In this document: positions 24,765 to 37,720 of the stretch, one piece after another
Position numbering within the stretch: the stretch's first letter is position 1
Layout of the letters: each line of letters opens with the position of its first letter
From: Populus alba
Taxonomy: Eukaryota > Streptophyta > Magnoliopsida > Malpighiales > Salicaceae
Assembly: GCF_005239225.2 (NCBI RefSeq)
Contig: NC_133301.1
Span: forward strand, 14,632,318 to 14,696,317
Length of the DNA: 64,000 nt
Direction: 5' to 3'
Position numbers and translations under genes: made by a program
The notes under the pieces: generated by a model
What the model was told of the DNA's origin: nothing
What the model saw: only the letters and a program-made list of their open reading frames with translations
Databases searched by the model: none

Positions 24765-27700
24765 TCAATCTTCATCTGAGTAGTTGAACTTAAATGAGTG
24801 TGACTGCAAATCAATCTGCCCTCCTCTGTATGTCCCCCGCTTCTTCTTTGTTTTTTCATGCCTAAAACCCCTAGAGAGAGAGAGAGACAAAGATGAGAGA
24901 ATTACCAGAATAAGATCAAAAGGAATGGTATCCCAGCTTATCATTCTAAATGCACTATCCGTAATAGAAGAACAGCATGGGGCTGGGTGTAAAGTCTAGG
25001 GTTTCTTTGATGTGCATTAAAAAGAATAAAGAAGAAAAATCATAATGTGGAAGTCATACAGTAATCATTAACAAAATCATGCAATCTAAAATAGCAACTC
25101 TAATTTGTTCTTAATGTACAAAACCCCAAGATATTGAAATTGAAGTTATATACCCCCTTTTTTTTTTTTTTCAATTTCGAGATTTTTTCTTCAAAAACAT
25201 AAAAAAGTAATGACCAACAAAAACCAAACCCTTCTTTGATTCCTTAAAAGATCCCAGATTAAGTTTAACAGCAATATTTGAATCAGTGTTTCATATTGAA
25301 AACTTGCTCAAAGTTAGAATTACTGGAAGAAAAGAGGTTCCTAAACTGAACTAGGTTTAGGCTCGGAGTTAGAATAGCCATGCCAGCAGTTTAGATCGGA
25401 TCATTTACTTCCCAATTAAGTTATCGCTACAGTTTACACTGGTGGAAAGAATAACAATAAGATGACAGGAACAACCTTTTGTTTGCGTATCTGAAAATAA
25501 AGATATAGAAATGCCATAACTACAAATTGTACCTTCCTCTAACTTGCCCAAGAACTTCTTGTGCTTTTGCACCATAACCATCCTCGGCCCCGTCCTACAG
25601 AGAATTTATGGAAAATCTTAAAAAAAAGAAACTGATGAAGGACCAGAAAACTCAAAAACAAAAATGGAAAACTTGTCAAACCTTTGCCCAGTATGAATTA
25701 TCTTTAAGCCTCTCATCAGAGAATACCACCTCATCAACTTTTACTCTTTGAAAATGTTTAACCATCTTTGGCTGCAATGACATAGTTTCAGTCTAAGCAT
25801 ACACATAAACCCAACAATACACCTGAACATAATTATTCATGCTAATATAGAACACAACAATGCTATCATGAACTTCAACAAAAAATGGGTTTGCTCATAA
25901 CAATGAGAATATTTTTGAAGAGCTCATAGGTTAATCATCTCTCCATAAAAATCAGTTTTGTTCAAAACCTGGCTAGACATAACTACTTCAGGTTTTAGTT
26001 CCACCACATAGGCAAATAGGTTTAAGCACATATATACAGGAAACCTGGGAAACTTATAGCACTGGAACAATTTGAACATGCTGTTCATTGGGATTTAAAA
26101 AAAAACCCAGCTTCAGAATTTAAGGTTGAAGTAACAAGCTTCCCTAAATTAGGGTGCTCAAAACCATACCTCAACAGAACCATTCTTTTCCTTCATCATA
26201 GATTTCTGTGGTGCTGATTTTGCTCCATTTTCCTCAAGGTTCCCGTTTGCCTGGAAATTTTCCTTTAGTTCTTCTGAACTTTCTGTCTTTCTTCGTTTAG
26301 ATTCTTCAATGGCTTTTTCATCGGCAGTCTGAGTGGCATCATCTTCAGAAGACATTCTTTTCCTCTTCTTGGAACTCTTATTGTCTTTGACATTCACATC
26401 CTCCTTCAAGTTCTTAGAGTCATCCTTTTCAGAATTTGATTTCCCTTCATCAAGCATCTCAGCAGACAAATTTTCAGAAAAAACAGCATCCTTCCTTTCC
26501 TTCTTCCCTTCAGATTTGATGTTCTTGTTGTCCATAATACTGTCAGCACTTGCTCCTTGCTTACTCTCTGAGATATGTTGCTCCCCATTTCCAATAGCAG
26601 AATCAAAAAGCTTGTCTTTCTTTCTCTTCTTATCCTTTGGTTTATTATCTGTCTCACCACCAGTTACTTTGTTTCCCTTCGAAGATGCCACATCCTTAGA
26701 TTTTTCTTCCATTGACATAGGCTCTGCCAGATGATGTCCATTGTTATCATCTTGAGACTCGGATTCCGAGTTGCTTTTCTTCTTCTTTTTGTCCCTGCGT
26801 TTCTTATCAGGCAATTCACCAGCACCGTTATCAGCAGGTTCCTTCAAAGCTTTGACATTGTCTTGTTCCTCTTGTCCATGAGAATCAGAATTCCTTTTCT
26901 TCCCCTTCTTCTCTTTCGACCTTACTTCAGTAGCCACTTTATCATTTGTTATGATCTCTTCAACACTCTCAGAATCATTAACGTTATCACCAGCTCCTAA
27001 TTGATTTTTTATAGCATCAGTATCACACTTCCCTTTCTTTTTAGTGACACCGTTCGTCTGTATATCTACAGTTAAATAGAACTAGACTATGAGCTAGTAC
27101 CAAAATCCACCCTATAAAGAACATTCTACTAACTATGTAGAAATACATGATATAGTTGCCTACTAGACAAGCAATTTCATTTGGAGAATTAAACGCACCT
27201 TGAACCTGATTGCTCTCTAACTTTTTGCTGGTATCGTCACTGCAAAAATACAGGAAGTCATGCAATTTGAGAATGGCCATTCAAATTTAACACTTAAATC
27301 AAGAAAATCCATTTGCAGTATATAGCTTGAATTCAGAGGAATCTGCGAACCACATTCAATTTCAGTCTGATGACTAAAAGAAACCTAGTGCATTCTTTTC
27401 ATATCAAATCCAAGACACCATTAACGCCTTAAGGGTAATCATAAAAAAATCCCTTTGTATAGCTCCACAATTGAAATTCACTGTCAACAAGAGATTACAA
27501 TTTTTTTTCTGAAAAAAAAGAAATATAATCACCCTACCTTGTCTTCAAAAACTTGCAAAACACCTCCTCCAAATCAATCAAGGAGTCACCACCCAAATCA
27601 TCTTTCTGCACAAAGAACACAACTTTCCACATTTAAAACAACCAAACAAAATCAAGTAAACAAAACAAAGAACACCCAGAAGCTACAGCACAGCACGGAC

Positions 27701-28066
27701 ACATTATCACATTAGGCTTCATTAATCTCAATCATCTCATATACACCGGATACCTAAACATCAAACCAAATTCAGAAAAACCCATACGCATAAACATAAA
27801 TTCAACACAAAACACTAACAAAAAATCAATCCTTTTCTCTTTAACTAAAATTTTGCATAATTTGATAAACCAGGATATAGAAAGAGAGAATGACTAGTTT
27901 TGCTTTTTTGTACCTCAAATTTGGCTTCAGATTCGAACTTCTTTAATGTTTTGGAAAACCCACCAATGTTTTCAAGATACTTAGCTATAGAATGAAGCAG
28001 AAGTGCCTTCTGCTCAGGCTTTAAAGTTTGGGTTTTTGTGTTGTCCTTGTTGTTTTCTTGTTTCAT
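24765..28066 (-). CDS. Nopp140/SRP40-type nucleolar phosphoprotein
   Basis: Probably a nucleolar/Cajal-body chaperone of snoRNPs and RNA polymerase I factors, as for Nopp140/SRP40 relatives; function is by family. Seven exons on the minus strand: 28066-27914, 27605-27538, 27239-27199, 27065-26170, 25771-25682, 25594-25533, 24870-24765; phases close to give 471 residues. The N-terminus (KALLLHSIAKYLENIGGF) is a LisH-like dimerisation motif. The middle, residues 88-386 in one large exon, is low-complexity with alternating acidic/serine and lysine blocks (KKKKSNSESE, DKKRRDKKKK, SSKKRKRMSSEDD), the expected CK2-target and NLS character. The C-terminus (about 387-455) is an SRP40 C-terminal domain: KHFQRVKVDEVVF, YWAKDGAEDGYGAKAQEVLG, GFRHEKTKKKRGTYRGGQID. 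The terminal intron's pyrimidine tract is a (CT)n run. The protein is shorter than vertebrate Nopp140; Arabidopsis At5g57120 is the remembered counterpart. Confidence 0.92.
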
Positions 28067-28911
28067 GGTTGGTGGTGGGTTAGAGAGCAACAGCACCTGG
28101 CGAGGCTTAAATGATAAGGGTTAGGGTTTATGTTCACTGTGCTGGCAACTGGGGTTTTGTGCATAAAGAGATGGATTCCTAGGTTTTTGTTACTACCTGG
28201 GTTTGGGTCAGACTGAGCAATAAACCTCAACGGACAGAAGGGTTTAGGGAATGGGTTTGGATTGGTTGGGTATTGATGTTGGGGTTTAAGAGCCGTTGGA
28301 TCAAGCAAATTAAAATAGATTGTCTTGATTATATATTTTGGTCCATCTAGTTTATCAATATTAATTGAATAGTCCCTTTAGTATAAAAAACAATTATATT
28401 CCCTTTACCTTTTTTATCCAGTAGTTTCTAGAATAGTTGTCTGACCCGTCAGACACGATCCTAGAACTAGCATGAAAAACTAAGCCATTGAATTATTAAG
28501 TCGCACGAGTAGATGAATTATTTTTATTAAAATAATAATTATAAAGTTATTTTTTTATGGAGTCGGATTTAGCTGTATTAACTATATCATTAAAATTTTA
28601 ATTAAATTTTGATGAATTAACTATATTATTTAAAAGCTTAATTAAGTTGAATAAATTTAGTCAAATTAATATCTTATTTAGTTCATTAACAATCCAACCA
28701 AAGTTAAGCTTCAAATTTCCTAAATTAATCCATCGAGCTAGACCAAGTATAACAGCAATGGATTCTAGGACATACTTTTCAAATTACTCTAACATCTTTG
28801 TACAATCTGGAGTATCATATCATATTGATTTTGTCTAGCATATATTTGGAAATGTGGGATTTAATAAAAAAGTCAGGATCTTGCTTCAATATATTGTTAA
28901 GAAGTATATAA
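28067..28911. other. Upstream region of Nopp140-like gene
   Basis: The first 250 bp carry AAACCCTAACCC-like sequence on the minus strand (ACCCTAACCCTTATCATTT just above the start codon, about 28106-28124), a telo-box-type motif found in genes of the translation apparatus. Beyond 28320 it is plain A/T-rich intergenic DNA. Confidence 0.45.
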
Positions 28912-29166
28912 CTATAATAAAACATAAATATTTATTGAGTTACCTTCTTCAGTTTCAGCAGCCCATAACCAATTTTGAGCACATATTGATGCTTCTATAG
29001 TCTTTGGATGAAGTTTACTGCAATGCAGAGCCACCAATCTACTGCTAGTGCTAAAAGCAAACTCTAAAGCTATGATAGATACAGGGATAGCCAATAAAAT
29101 CTCCAGCAATAAATTGTAAGATTTCCCCTTGAACTTTCCACCATGATAAAATGTCAAAATCATCAT
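28912..29166 (-). pseudogene. hAT transposase C-terminal remnant
   Basis: The minus-strand frame contains LLEILLAIPVSIIALEFAFS, TSSRLVALHCSKLHPKTIEA and SICAQNWLW, which follow the hAT dimerisation domain pattern (LA-IPVS--A-E-AFS--R----R--L-P-T-EA--C--NWL) of BED-finger RICESLEEPER-like transposases. About 85 residues remain. The BED finger, catalytic core and upstream part are absent, and conserved positions are changed (for example the usual Ser-Glu-Ser before AFS reads Leu-Glu-Phe). It is a dead fragment, not a functional gene. Confidence 0.85.
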
Positions 29167-29544
29167 TCTTTGCAAAGCATCCTCTCTACATATTAATAGC
29201 TTCTGGTCTGGTATTGTATGTAGCGTTCGAAATTTCCTGGAAAGTCCGAGGAACAATAAGATAAAATCAAGCACAAACTAATATCCGAATGAATGTATGA
29301 TGGGAAAATAAAACGAAATTTATCAAGTATTTTTTTATCCACTGTTATTAAACTCGGCTTATCCTAAATAATGAGAGTTAGATTAATCTAGAAACTATTA
29401 ACTTAAATTTCAACTAAAGCTGTTTTTTTAATTTACACTAGAAGAGATATTAATCTAGGATATAAACCTCAACTATCTAATAACACAGGTTTTTTCTTCT
29501 TCAGGTTTGATCCCCACATCCGACAACCATGCATTTATCAATGT

Positions 29545-29745
29545 TGTTTTTACATTTTAAAAAGATTTTAAAAAAAATATATATTTTTTTTTATTTTTTT
29601 TTCAAATTAATATATTTTTAATATTTTTAAATTATTTTGATATACTTATATTAAAAATAATTTTTAAAAAATAAAATAAATATTATTTTGATACATTTCT
29701 GAGTAAAAAACACTTTAAAAAGCAATCATAATCACACTCCAAATA
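29545..29745 (-). repeat. A/T-rich dispersed element, reverse copy
   Basis: Near full length: TTGTTTTTACATTTTAAAAA at the left, TTTTGATATACTTATATT in the centre and AAGCAATCATAATCACACTC at the right. It lies in the upstream region shared by the Nopp140-like gene and RPL7. Confidence 0.6.
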
Positions 29746-30201
29746 AGTAAATCAACACACAATTTATAATGGTATTGTTGTTTAAAAAATCTAACGTCCA
29801 AAATCCATATTTATCTCTTGATAGGCTACATTTTGGTTATAATTTTTAAAAAAGTTTCATTCTAGTCCATTTTAAATTAAATGCTACAATGGTTAAATCT
29901 TATACATAGCATGTATTTGACTTGGTGGTAATTTTTGTTTATATGTTTTGAAAAAATAAATTTAATAAAAATTATAAATTATAGCTTTTTTATAATTAAA
30001 ATTTTAAGATAGATTTTTCAGTAGAACTCGTATAAAGCTAGAAGATGTATTGATTAAATAAATATTTTCAGAGATAAAACACTAACCCCACTCACTTTAC
30101 TATCAAATGGAATGGACGGATCCTTAGGAGTTGTTTGGTATTTTTTGCTTTTAAAATACAAGAGAAGAAGAGAGAAAGGAACACGAAAAGTAGATTAGCG
30201 T

Positions 30202-30291
30202 TGGGCCAGTCCAACAGAGGCCCACATATTGAAAATCTTTAGGAGTTGCAACCTAGCAAACAAAGCCCACAACTCTCTCGAAAAACCCTAA
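30202..30291 (+). promoter_or_regulatory. RPL7 promoter: site II elements and telo-box
   Basis: TGGGCC at 30202-30207, GGCCCA at 30219-30224, AGCCCA at 30264-30269 and the telo-box AAACCCTAA at 30283-30291. This combination is the well-known coordinating module of plant ribosomal protein genes. A pyrimidine-rich initiator region (CACACTTCTCTCTCTG, from about 30328) follows, so transcription probably starts near 30320-30340. Confidence 0.85.
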
Positions 30292-30381
30292 TCCTTTACT
30301 CTCATATATTTTACCTTTGAGCAGCGAACACACACTTCTCTCTCTGAAGATAGCAGTCGCCACCATCAAGCCGAACAAGAA

Positions 30382-30883
30382 GTAAATCTCTCAGTCTCTC
30401 CTATTTCTTCTTCTTCAGAGCTATCAGTCATATGTCTTTTGTTGCTAAATCCTTATGTTTAAGTAATTCTTAATCACTTCTATTGGTTTTAGAAGCCAAA
30501 AAGGTAGAAACTCTGCTTCTCATTTTGCCGAAACAAAAATCAAGAATATGCCCTCTTACAATGATTTCAAAAGGGTTTGCTTAGTTTTAGATTTTGAAAT
30601 AATGGTTTTTGATATCTTCTATTGAATGATAGTGTGATTAAGCTATTCTGAAGGCCATCTGTTGGGCTTAGAAGCAAAAAAAGCTAGAAACTTTGCTTCT
30701 CATTCTACTCTAAGCTTAGAAGGGTTGCTTAGTTTTATATTTTGATGTAAATGATTGTTGTTATTTTTGCTTCAAATGCAGAATTTGATAGATTACTTTT
30801 ATTTAGTTTGGGGACATGCTTTGCTTTTGGTGTGCTGGGTTATTGATATCTGGTTGATTTTGATTATTACGTCTTGTGTGTAG
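30382..30883 (+). other. 5'UTR intron of RPL7 with internal duplication
   Basis: Donor GTAAAT at 30382 and acceptor TGTGTAG ending at 30883, six bases before the start codon. The intron contains a diverged tandem duplication: TAGAAGCCAAAAAGGTAGAA at 30490 recurs as TAGAAGCAAAAAAAGCTAGA at 30669, each followed by CT(C/T)TGCTTCTCATT and, further on, TTGCTTAGTTTTA(G/T)ATTTTGA (30577, 30725). First introns of such genes often enhance expression; whether the duplicated block does so here is inference. Confidence 0.7.
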
Positions 30884-30889
30884 AGAGAG

Positions 30890-32610
<1,721 letters not shown>

Positions 32611-33419
32611 GTTTTTATTACCTTGTTTTGATTCTCTTTTCATATTTTTGTTGATCAAAGTTATCAGAAATTGCTGTCTTGCTTTGTTTACGTTCAATGT
32701 TAGTACTTCTCCAGCAGACACAGGATGGTGGTCATTTGGTCTTTGAGTTATGTTTAATCTCTCTTCTTTTGCCATAGAAGTTTTGCTAGCTTGTTACTTC
32801 ACTACTGCTTTATTAAGCATCTGTATGAACTGTTCTAGAGACAATCCCAGAGGCAATAGTTCGCTGATTTGTCTTTGCTTTCATTCATCAAACTTGTTGT
32901 ATTGACCATGGTGCCGCCCTCAGTTGGCCTATCTCAGCAATATCTTGATACCTTGAGAAGCCACGGGATTTGCGGTAGTTCGCCATGCGTAATCAAGCCT
33001 CCATTTGTAGGAAATTGAGGCAATCTTGCCTCACATGTGAGAGGTAAGGTATCCGGCATCAACTCTATCTAGTAACAGATTTCACTTGAACTCCAAGTGC
33101 CAACATGATCTAGACTTAGCAGGTTTGGAGCTCCTCATCTACTAGGTATTTTTAGATTCAATATCCACGAAAGGGATTTTTACCATGTGCATATGATGAA
33201 AGGCAGCAGCCGAACCATCTTAAGAATTATGCTGATACAGGAACACATGGTAGCTGGACCGACTAGTTTTTTAGAAAGGTAACAAGCTCCTCAAAGGTAG
33301 CACGCCCATATTAGACAGGATTCACAAACCACGAAGCAGGAAAGGAGCTATCAAAATCAAATGGTGCTTTCTACACCTGTTAACTTCAGTGCCAGGGCAT
33401 AAGTGGTCAGGAACCCTTA
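32611..33419. other. RPL7 3' end and unassigned sequence
   Basis: About the first 250 bp should be the RPL7 3'UTR. From about 32880 the composition is balanced, like old genic DNA, and may be the decayed far end of the F-box gene to the right, but I see no frame that proves it. Confidence 0.4.
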
Positions 33420-33716
33420 GTTATAAAACCAGCATTGACCCAAGACTCAATTCAATCTGGGTTAGTTGGATTAACTTGGACTGGTCTAAGACTTGGATTC
33501 ACCGGGTTTGGTCTTGTTTAATCCAAAACTTCTCTTTTTTATATATTAAAAAAAGGTTAAAACGTGTTTTGAGGATTTTTTTTAAAATGAAAGTTGAACC
33601 GGGTTTGTTATAGATTTTAATTGGATTGCGGTTTGATTGCATTTTAATAAATAAAATTTCCACCTGGTTCTACATTAAAACTGGCCAGTGACCCGATATG
33701 CTCTGGGTTTTATAAC
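33420..33716. mobile_element. MITE-like element with GTTATAAAACC ends
   Basis: The left end GTTATAAAACC (33420-33430) is the inverted repeat of the right end GGTTTTATAAC (33706-33716), a perfect 11-bp TIR pair enclosing 297 bp. The interior has CCGGGTTTGG and GTGACCCGATATG-type motifs frequent in a poplar repeat family (memory). No coding capacity. Target duplication is not certain. It lies at the edge of the F-box pseudogene and may have landed inside it. Confidence 0.65.
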
Positions 33717-34725
33717 AATGCCCTGTTGTCCCCACATAGCCGGTGCCAGACCATGCTTTTGCTCTGCCCCAGCAACGCTAAGAATGCATCGCCCACATGT
33801 AACTCCTATACTACCAAGATTGACACAGCACTTGATAACCCACCTTTACGAGTACTAATCCCTCTCCAATTCACGAACAGGAAAGAGTGAATCGTTAAGC
33901 ATGTCAACCTAAACAAGAAGCAAGCGGTCACTGCACTCCTAAAAATAGCGAAACCTTTCCATGCCTTCTGTTCTGAGGCATGGCCTTCCACACATTATTG
34001 TCAAAGCATTCTTTATCAACGTCAAAAGTATGCAGATGTCCTCTCTGGACAGCCAATGAATGGCACCCTTCCAAAACACACGATAATCAAAACCAGTAGC
34101 GATTGATGCACTAAAAGGATCACCTGATAGACCTCAAATACCTCTCTCAGAGGAATATATACTTATTTGATTAGTGTGAGGAACAACAAATGCAAGATCT
34201 TGATCTTGCTCTTTGTCAATTAAATTCCGAACATAAACAACTTTGAAATGAAATGATTTTAAGAGATCGAAAGCTAAACTAACGCCAACAATACAGCATT
34301 TGCTGCTGGAAGACACCATACAAGGTGAGAGAAACTCAGCCAATTTCCTGCAGGTTGTAGGGTTGCAAATGAAGTGGCAGTAGAGTCATTCAATTATGTG
34401 GTAGAGCTGCAAGGTAACAAACCATTACAAGACTGGATAATGTTAACAACTGGGGTGTTTAAAAATTCAAGAGAAGGAAACCCTAGATGGTTATCATATT
34501 GATGAAAATTCTTCTTTCTAAGAGAAACATAAAATAAACATGGAAAGAAGAGGCCTGAGGGTGCAGTATTTGTGTTCTTGCAGTTGTGGTTATAACAGAA
34601 CTGAGTGCTTGATACGAGGAGAAGCCATGGTTTGCAAACATACTTGAATTTGACTATAAATTTTACTGGCAGCCGTAGCAAGATTTCTGTTAGTACATCT
34701 TCACGCCTGCAATTTTCTCACAGCT
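33717..34725 (-). pseudogene. Decayed F-box (F-box/FBA type) gene
   Basis: Read on the minus strand, pieces of one plant F-box protein appear in order but in different frames. EDVLTEILLRLPVK then FKYVCKPWLLLVSSTQF (F-box; about 34715-34600), IIQSCNGLL (about 34420), CNPTTCRKLAEF (about 34350), GVSLAFDLLKSFHFKVVYVR (34290-34220), ISIYSSERG (about 34145), DPFSASIATGFDYRVFWKGA then IHWLSRED (34120-34030), and ELERD...YS...RWVIKCCVNL (about 33850). This is the F-box plus F-box-associated (FBA/kelch-like) layout of substrate-recruiting SCF subunits. Breaks: no start codon, with an in-frame TGA just upstream of the F-box; a stop and frame change near 34400; another TGA after SERGI near 34135; further frame changes and stops to 33800. 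It cannot make a full protein. The closest remembered relatives are At3g23880-type F-box proteins. Confidence 0.8.
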
Positions 34726-36112
34726 GATGTGATACTCTCTCTTGAAATTTTTCTACTATTAACTTGTCTTTCAATGTCTAATACTGTTGATTGATTTGTT
34801 CAAAGCGTGTCCTGCTCAGGGAATAAAGGTTGAGAGATAAAGGGAACAGGCTGGGAAAGAAGGAAATGTAGAGGAAACAACTAGCCGAGAGGGTGTGGTG
34901 CGATCCCTTTAAGATTCCATGCTGGGTGGATTGTGCTCGTAAGCTGCAAAAACCTGACTGCACATATAATTCAAGATGGATTTTATTGATCTTTAAAAGA
35001 TATGGAAATTGAAATGAAAATATAAATATTGTTTCTTGTAATTACCTCATTTTGGGTTAGCTTAAAGTCCAAGAATTGTGTGCTCATTGTCACAAGTCTT
35101 CAAACATGAGAAATAAAATTTGCATTAATCCTCAATTAACGTTGACGTGTTTTATTAGACTCGTTCGGACACGGTGTGACAACAACTTATAACTTGTCTG
35201 GTTGAAGGTTTTTGGAATTGTGATAGAGATTATAGTGTGGTGTTGTGCTTCTCTGCATCTAAGAACAGCCACTCCTTGCTGTTTAACAATAACTACGAGT
35301 ACAAGGCCTGTACTCCCACGTGTTTTGCATCTGTGCTTTTAACAAAAAACGAGGCAAAAGAGGAGAAAATAGTAGAAGGAAGCTGAGGGCAGTGAATGTT
35401 CATGGAGGCAAACAAAGAGAGAAAATTAAGAGCAATTAGAGTAGGAAGTGACAGGAGAGAAGAAAGGTTCATCTACTAGGGGTGTTGAATATCCAATGGC
35501 AAAGATGTTGATACGTGAATCAATCGTTAGTGATAATAGTAGTAATGGTAATGGGGATGAAGAAAGCAAGGCTGGTGCTCAAGATCCTGATGGTGTTCTT
35601 GCCTTCTCTAGATCAGTTCACAAGATTGACTCCTCAGTACTGGAGTGAAACACGAAGACAATGGAGATGATAAGAATGGAGGTAATTATATGTATTCTGT
35701 AATTTCTGAGATGAATCAATGGTAATTAGGATCTGCAGTTAATTACTGTTATGTATGATTTTACTGCTATGCTTTTATTTGATTGCTGTCATGTAGGTAA
35801 TTTCCTTCATAGAAGTAAATTATTTGGGGTACAAGTTAACCTAATGGAAAAGACTAGTAAGTAAATAGTGAAACCATTGTTCAATAGACATGGCATTTAT
35901 TTTAGTAAGGATACAGCCATACAGGGGCAGAAATGGTGCCCATGGGAGGGGACGATAACAGCTACTTAAATAATCATGGCACAAGCTTTGACCTTTCTTA
36001 TTTGTGGTTCACACTCCTCGCACATGTAGATCAATCAATGCACTCATACAACTTTTACATTGAGATCCACTCTTCACATGCAATGGTAGTGTTAAGAAAC
36101 CCTACCCATATC
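34726..36112. other. Intergenic, one anonymous ORF at 35448-35648
   Basis: The plus-strand frame 35448-35648 (66 codons) has coding-like, hydrophilic composition (SNGNGDEESKAGAQDPDG, FSRSVHKIDSSVLE) and a possible ATG at about 35496. It ends in TGA, and a donor-like GTAATTAT lies just beyond at 35681. I do not recognise it and no continuation exon was found before the UGT gene. It could be a truncated first exon. The rest is ordinary intergenic DNA. Confidence 0.35.
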
Positions 36113-37513
36113 TTACTTCTTGATTTTCTTCATCCGTATATGGCTTCTGAGATGGTCCACAAGCTTGTCCACATACTTGTCTTGTCGATCTTTGTCAGCA
36201 AACAACGGCTTCATCTCCTTAACCTTGTCCCTATAAATCTTCCCTTCTTCCTTCTCCATCACCAATCTCAAGGACTCAGCAACTGAATCCCTTGTGAAAT
36301 ATCCGTTCTTCTCATTCCTTGGTATGGAATACCCCATTTTCTTATCCTCCAAAACCCTGGCATTGATCCCCTGGTCAGCCAAGAATGTCAAGAGTATAAG
36401 AGCTCTGGCATGTTGGAGTGCCTCCACCACAGAGCTCCATCCAGAATGAGTCAAGAATCCACCTACGGAGTCATGAGCTAAAATCTTGAGCTGAGGAGCC
36501 CAACTAGTCCAGACCAAACCTTGCGCTTTGGTTCTCTCCTCGAACCCTTCTGGCAGCTCGATCGACTCGGTATCAGCTGAGCCTCTATGCTTCCTTAGCA
36601 CCCAGAAGAACGGGAGACCAGATAGTTCTAGCCCTAGAGCTATCTCAGTCAGCTCAACCTGGCTTGGTTTTGCTTCGCTGCCAAATGCAATGTAAACTAC
36701 AGAACCTTGCTTTTGCTTGTCCAGCCAATCTTTAATTGATCTCCATGCTTCATTTTCCAACCCTGTATCATATTCTGTAGTGGCAAGAACACCAACTGGT
36801 ATAACTGGTTTTCCATGAATTTCTTCAAGTAGTTGCAACCATTCTGGTTCAAATTCCATGCAGCTCCTCACAGCTATCATATCACAGCCTTTCACACCTT
36901 CCTGGGCACGATAAAAATCTGAAACAAAATTCCCAGCTATAGTCTGATCAAAAATCCTCAAAACCTCGAAAATTCTGAAGACCACATTGGTAGGAAATGT
37001 AACCCACTTGGGAGGGACAGTAAAATCTTCTGGTTTTGATCGATCATCAACATCAGAAGCTGGCTTGACATAACTCAGCATTGCTGCTGTGAATATGCTG
37101 AAGAAAACACTTATGATGCCAAGACTCGTGGCGATATCTGGTAGCCAATATGGGGCAAAATCAAAAAGTATGCAATCAAGATCATCACAAGTTTCAAGAA
37201 ACTTGGACAAGGGTTCTTTGAGGTCGTCGAAGGCTTGTTTCAGGTACTGGACTTTGTCGTATGGGACATCAGTGGTTGCCTCGGCATCTTTAGGTAGGTT
37301 TTCCACTTGAGGCAATGACAGCTTGACGAAAGTTATCAGAGGTGATACACTTGGATGGAGTTTGGGGAGACGATCAATGTTTCTAGGGGTGGAAATGAAG
37401 GAGATTTTGTGACCCTTTTGAGCTATGAGTTTGGCAAGCTCTAAAAATGGAATCATGTGACCAAAGGCTAGCCATGGAAACATGGCGATGTGAAGCTTTG
37501 AGTTACCAGCCAT
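36113..37513 (-). CDS. UDP-glycosyltransferase, UGT91-like
   Basis: Transfers a sugar from a UDP-sugar to a small acceptor or to a sugar already on a glycoside; the UGT91 group often makes sugar-sugar bonds on flavonoids and terpenoids. Single exon, 466 residues, normal for family 1. The N-terminus (LHIAMFPWLAFGHMIPFLEL, His about 18-19 as catalytic base) fits, as does DCILFDFAPYWLP near residue 115-127 for the assisting Asp. The PSPG donor-binding box begins WTSWAPQLKILAHDSVGGF, continues LTHSGWSSVVEAL and closes LADQGINARVLE; the final Gln is usual for UDP-glucose users. HSGW replaces the commoner HCGW, as in other UGT91-type enzymes. The start is the Met of MAGNSK; an in-frame ATG at 37609 would add 32 residues not homologous to the family. 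Acceptor and product cannot be read from sequence. Confidence 0.93.
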   Translation of the reverse strand: MAGNSKLHIAMFPWLAFGHMIPFLELAKLIAQKGHKISFISTPRNIDRLPKLHPSVSPLITFVKLSLPQVENLPKDAEATTDVPYDKVQYLKQAFDDLKEPLSKFLETCDDLDCILFDFAPYWLPDIATSLGIISVFFSIFTAAMLSYVKPASDVDDRSKPEDFTVPPKWVTFPTNVVFRIFEVLRIFDQTIAGNFVSDFYRAQEGVKGCDMIAVRSCMEFEPEWLQLLEEIHGKPVIPVGVLATTEYDTGLENEAWRSIKDWLDKQKQGSVVYIAFGSEAKPSQVELTEIALGLELSGLPFFWVLRKHRGSADTESIELPEGFEERTKAQGLVWTSWAPQLKILAHDSVGGFLTHSGWSSVVEALQHARALILLTFLADQGINARVLEDKKMGYSIPRNEKNGYFTRDSVAESLRLVMEKEEGKIYRDKVKEMKPLFADKDRQDKYVDKLVDHLRSHIRMKKIKK

Positions 37514-37528
37514 GGGTGTGAAATTCAA

Positions 37529-37720
37529 AGCTCTGATCTGGTTCTTGTCTAGATTCCAAAGGCGTAGAGCACCTTTAATACTAAGGCAATTATTTTGGCA
37601 ATAAATCAAGGACAGATATTATTCACAGCTCTGATACGGGTCCTGCCTCCATTCCCAAGACACAGAGCACCTGTAAGGCAATTATTTTGGCAATAAGGAC
37701 AAGGACAGATACTATTCAAA
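37529..37720 (-). repeat. Tandem duplication of the UGT leader
   Basis: Two copies of about 95 bp: 37529-37626 and 37627-37720. Both begin AGCTCTGAT, share GAGCACCT and an identical AAGGCAATTATTTTGGCAAT, and end GGACAGATA(T/C)TATTCA(C/A). They lie directly upstream of the UGT start codon, so they form leader or core promoter. Confidence 0.85.

Noticed and set aside
26333..26734. 133-codon plus frame opposite the Nopp140-like gene
   Set aside because: Antisense shadow of the Lys/Ser/Glu-rich exon on the minus strand; the Ser/Phe/Leu-rich product is the expected mirror.
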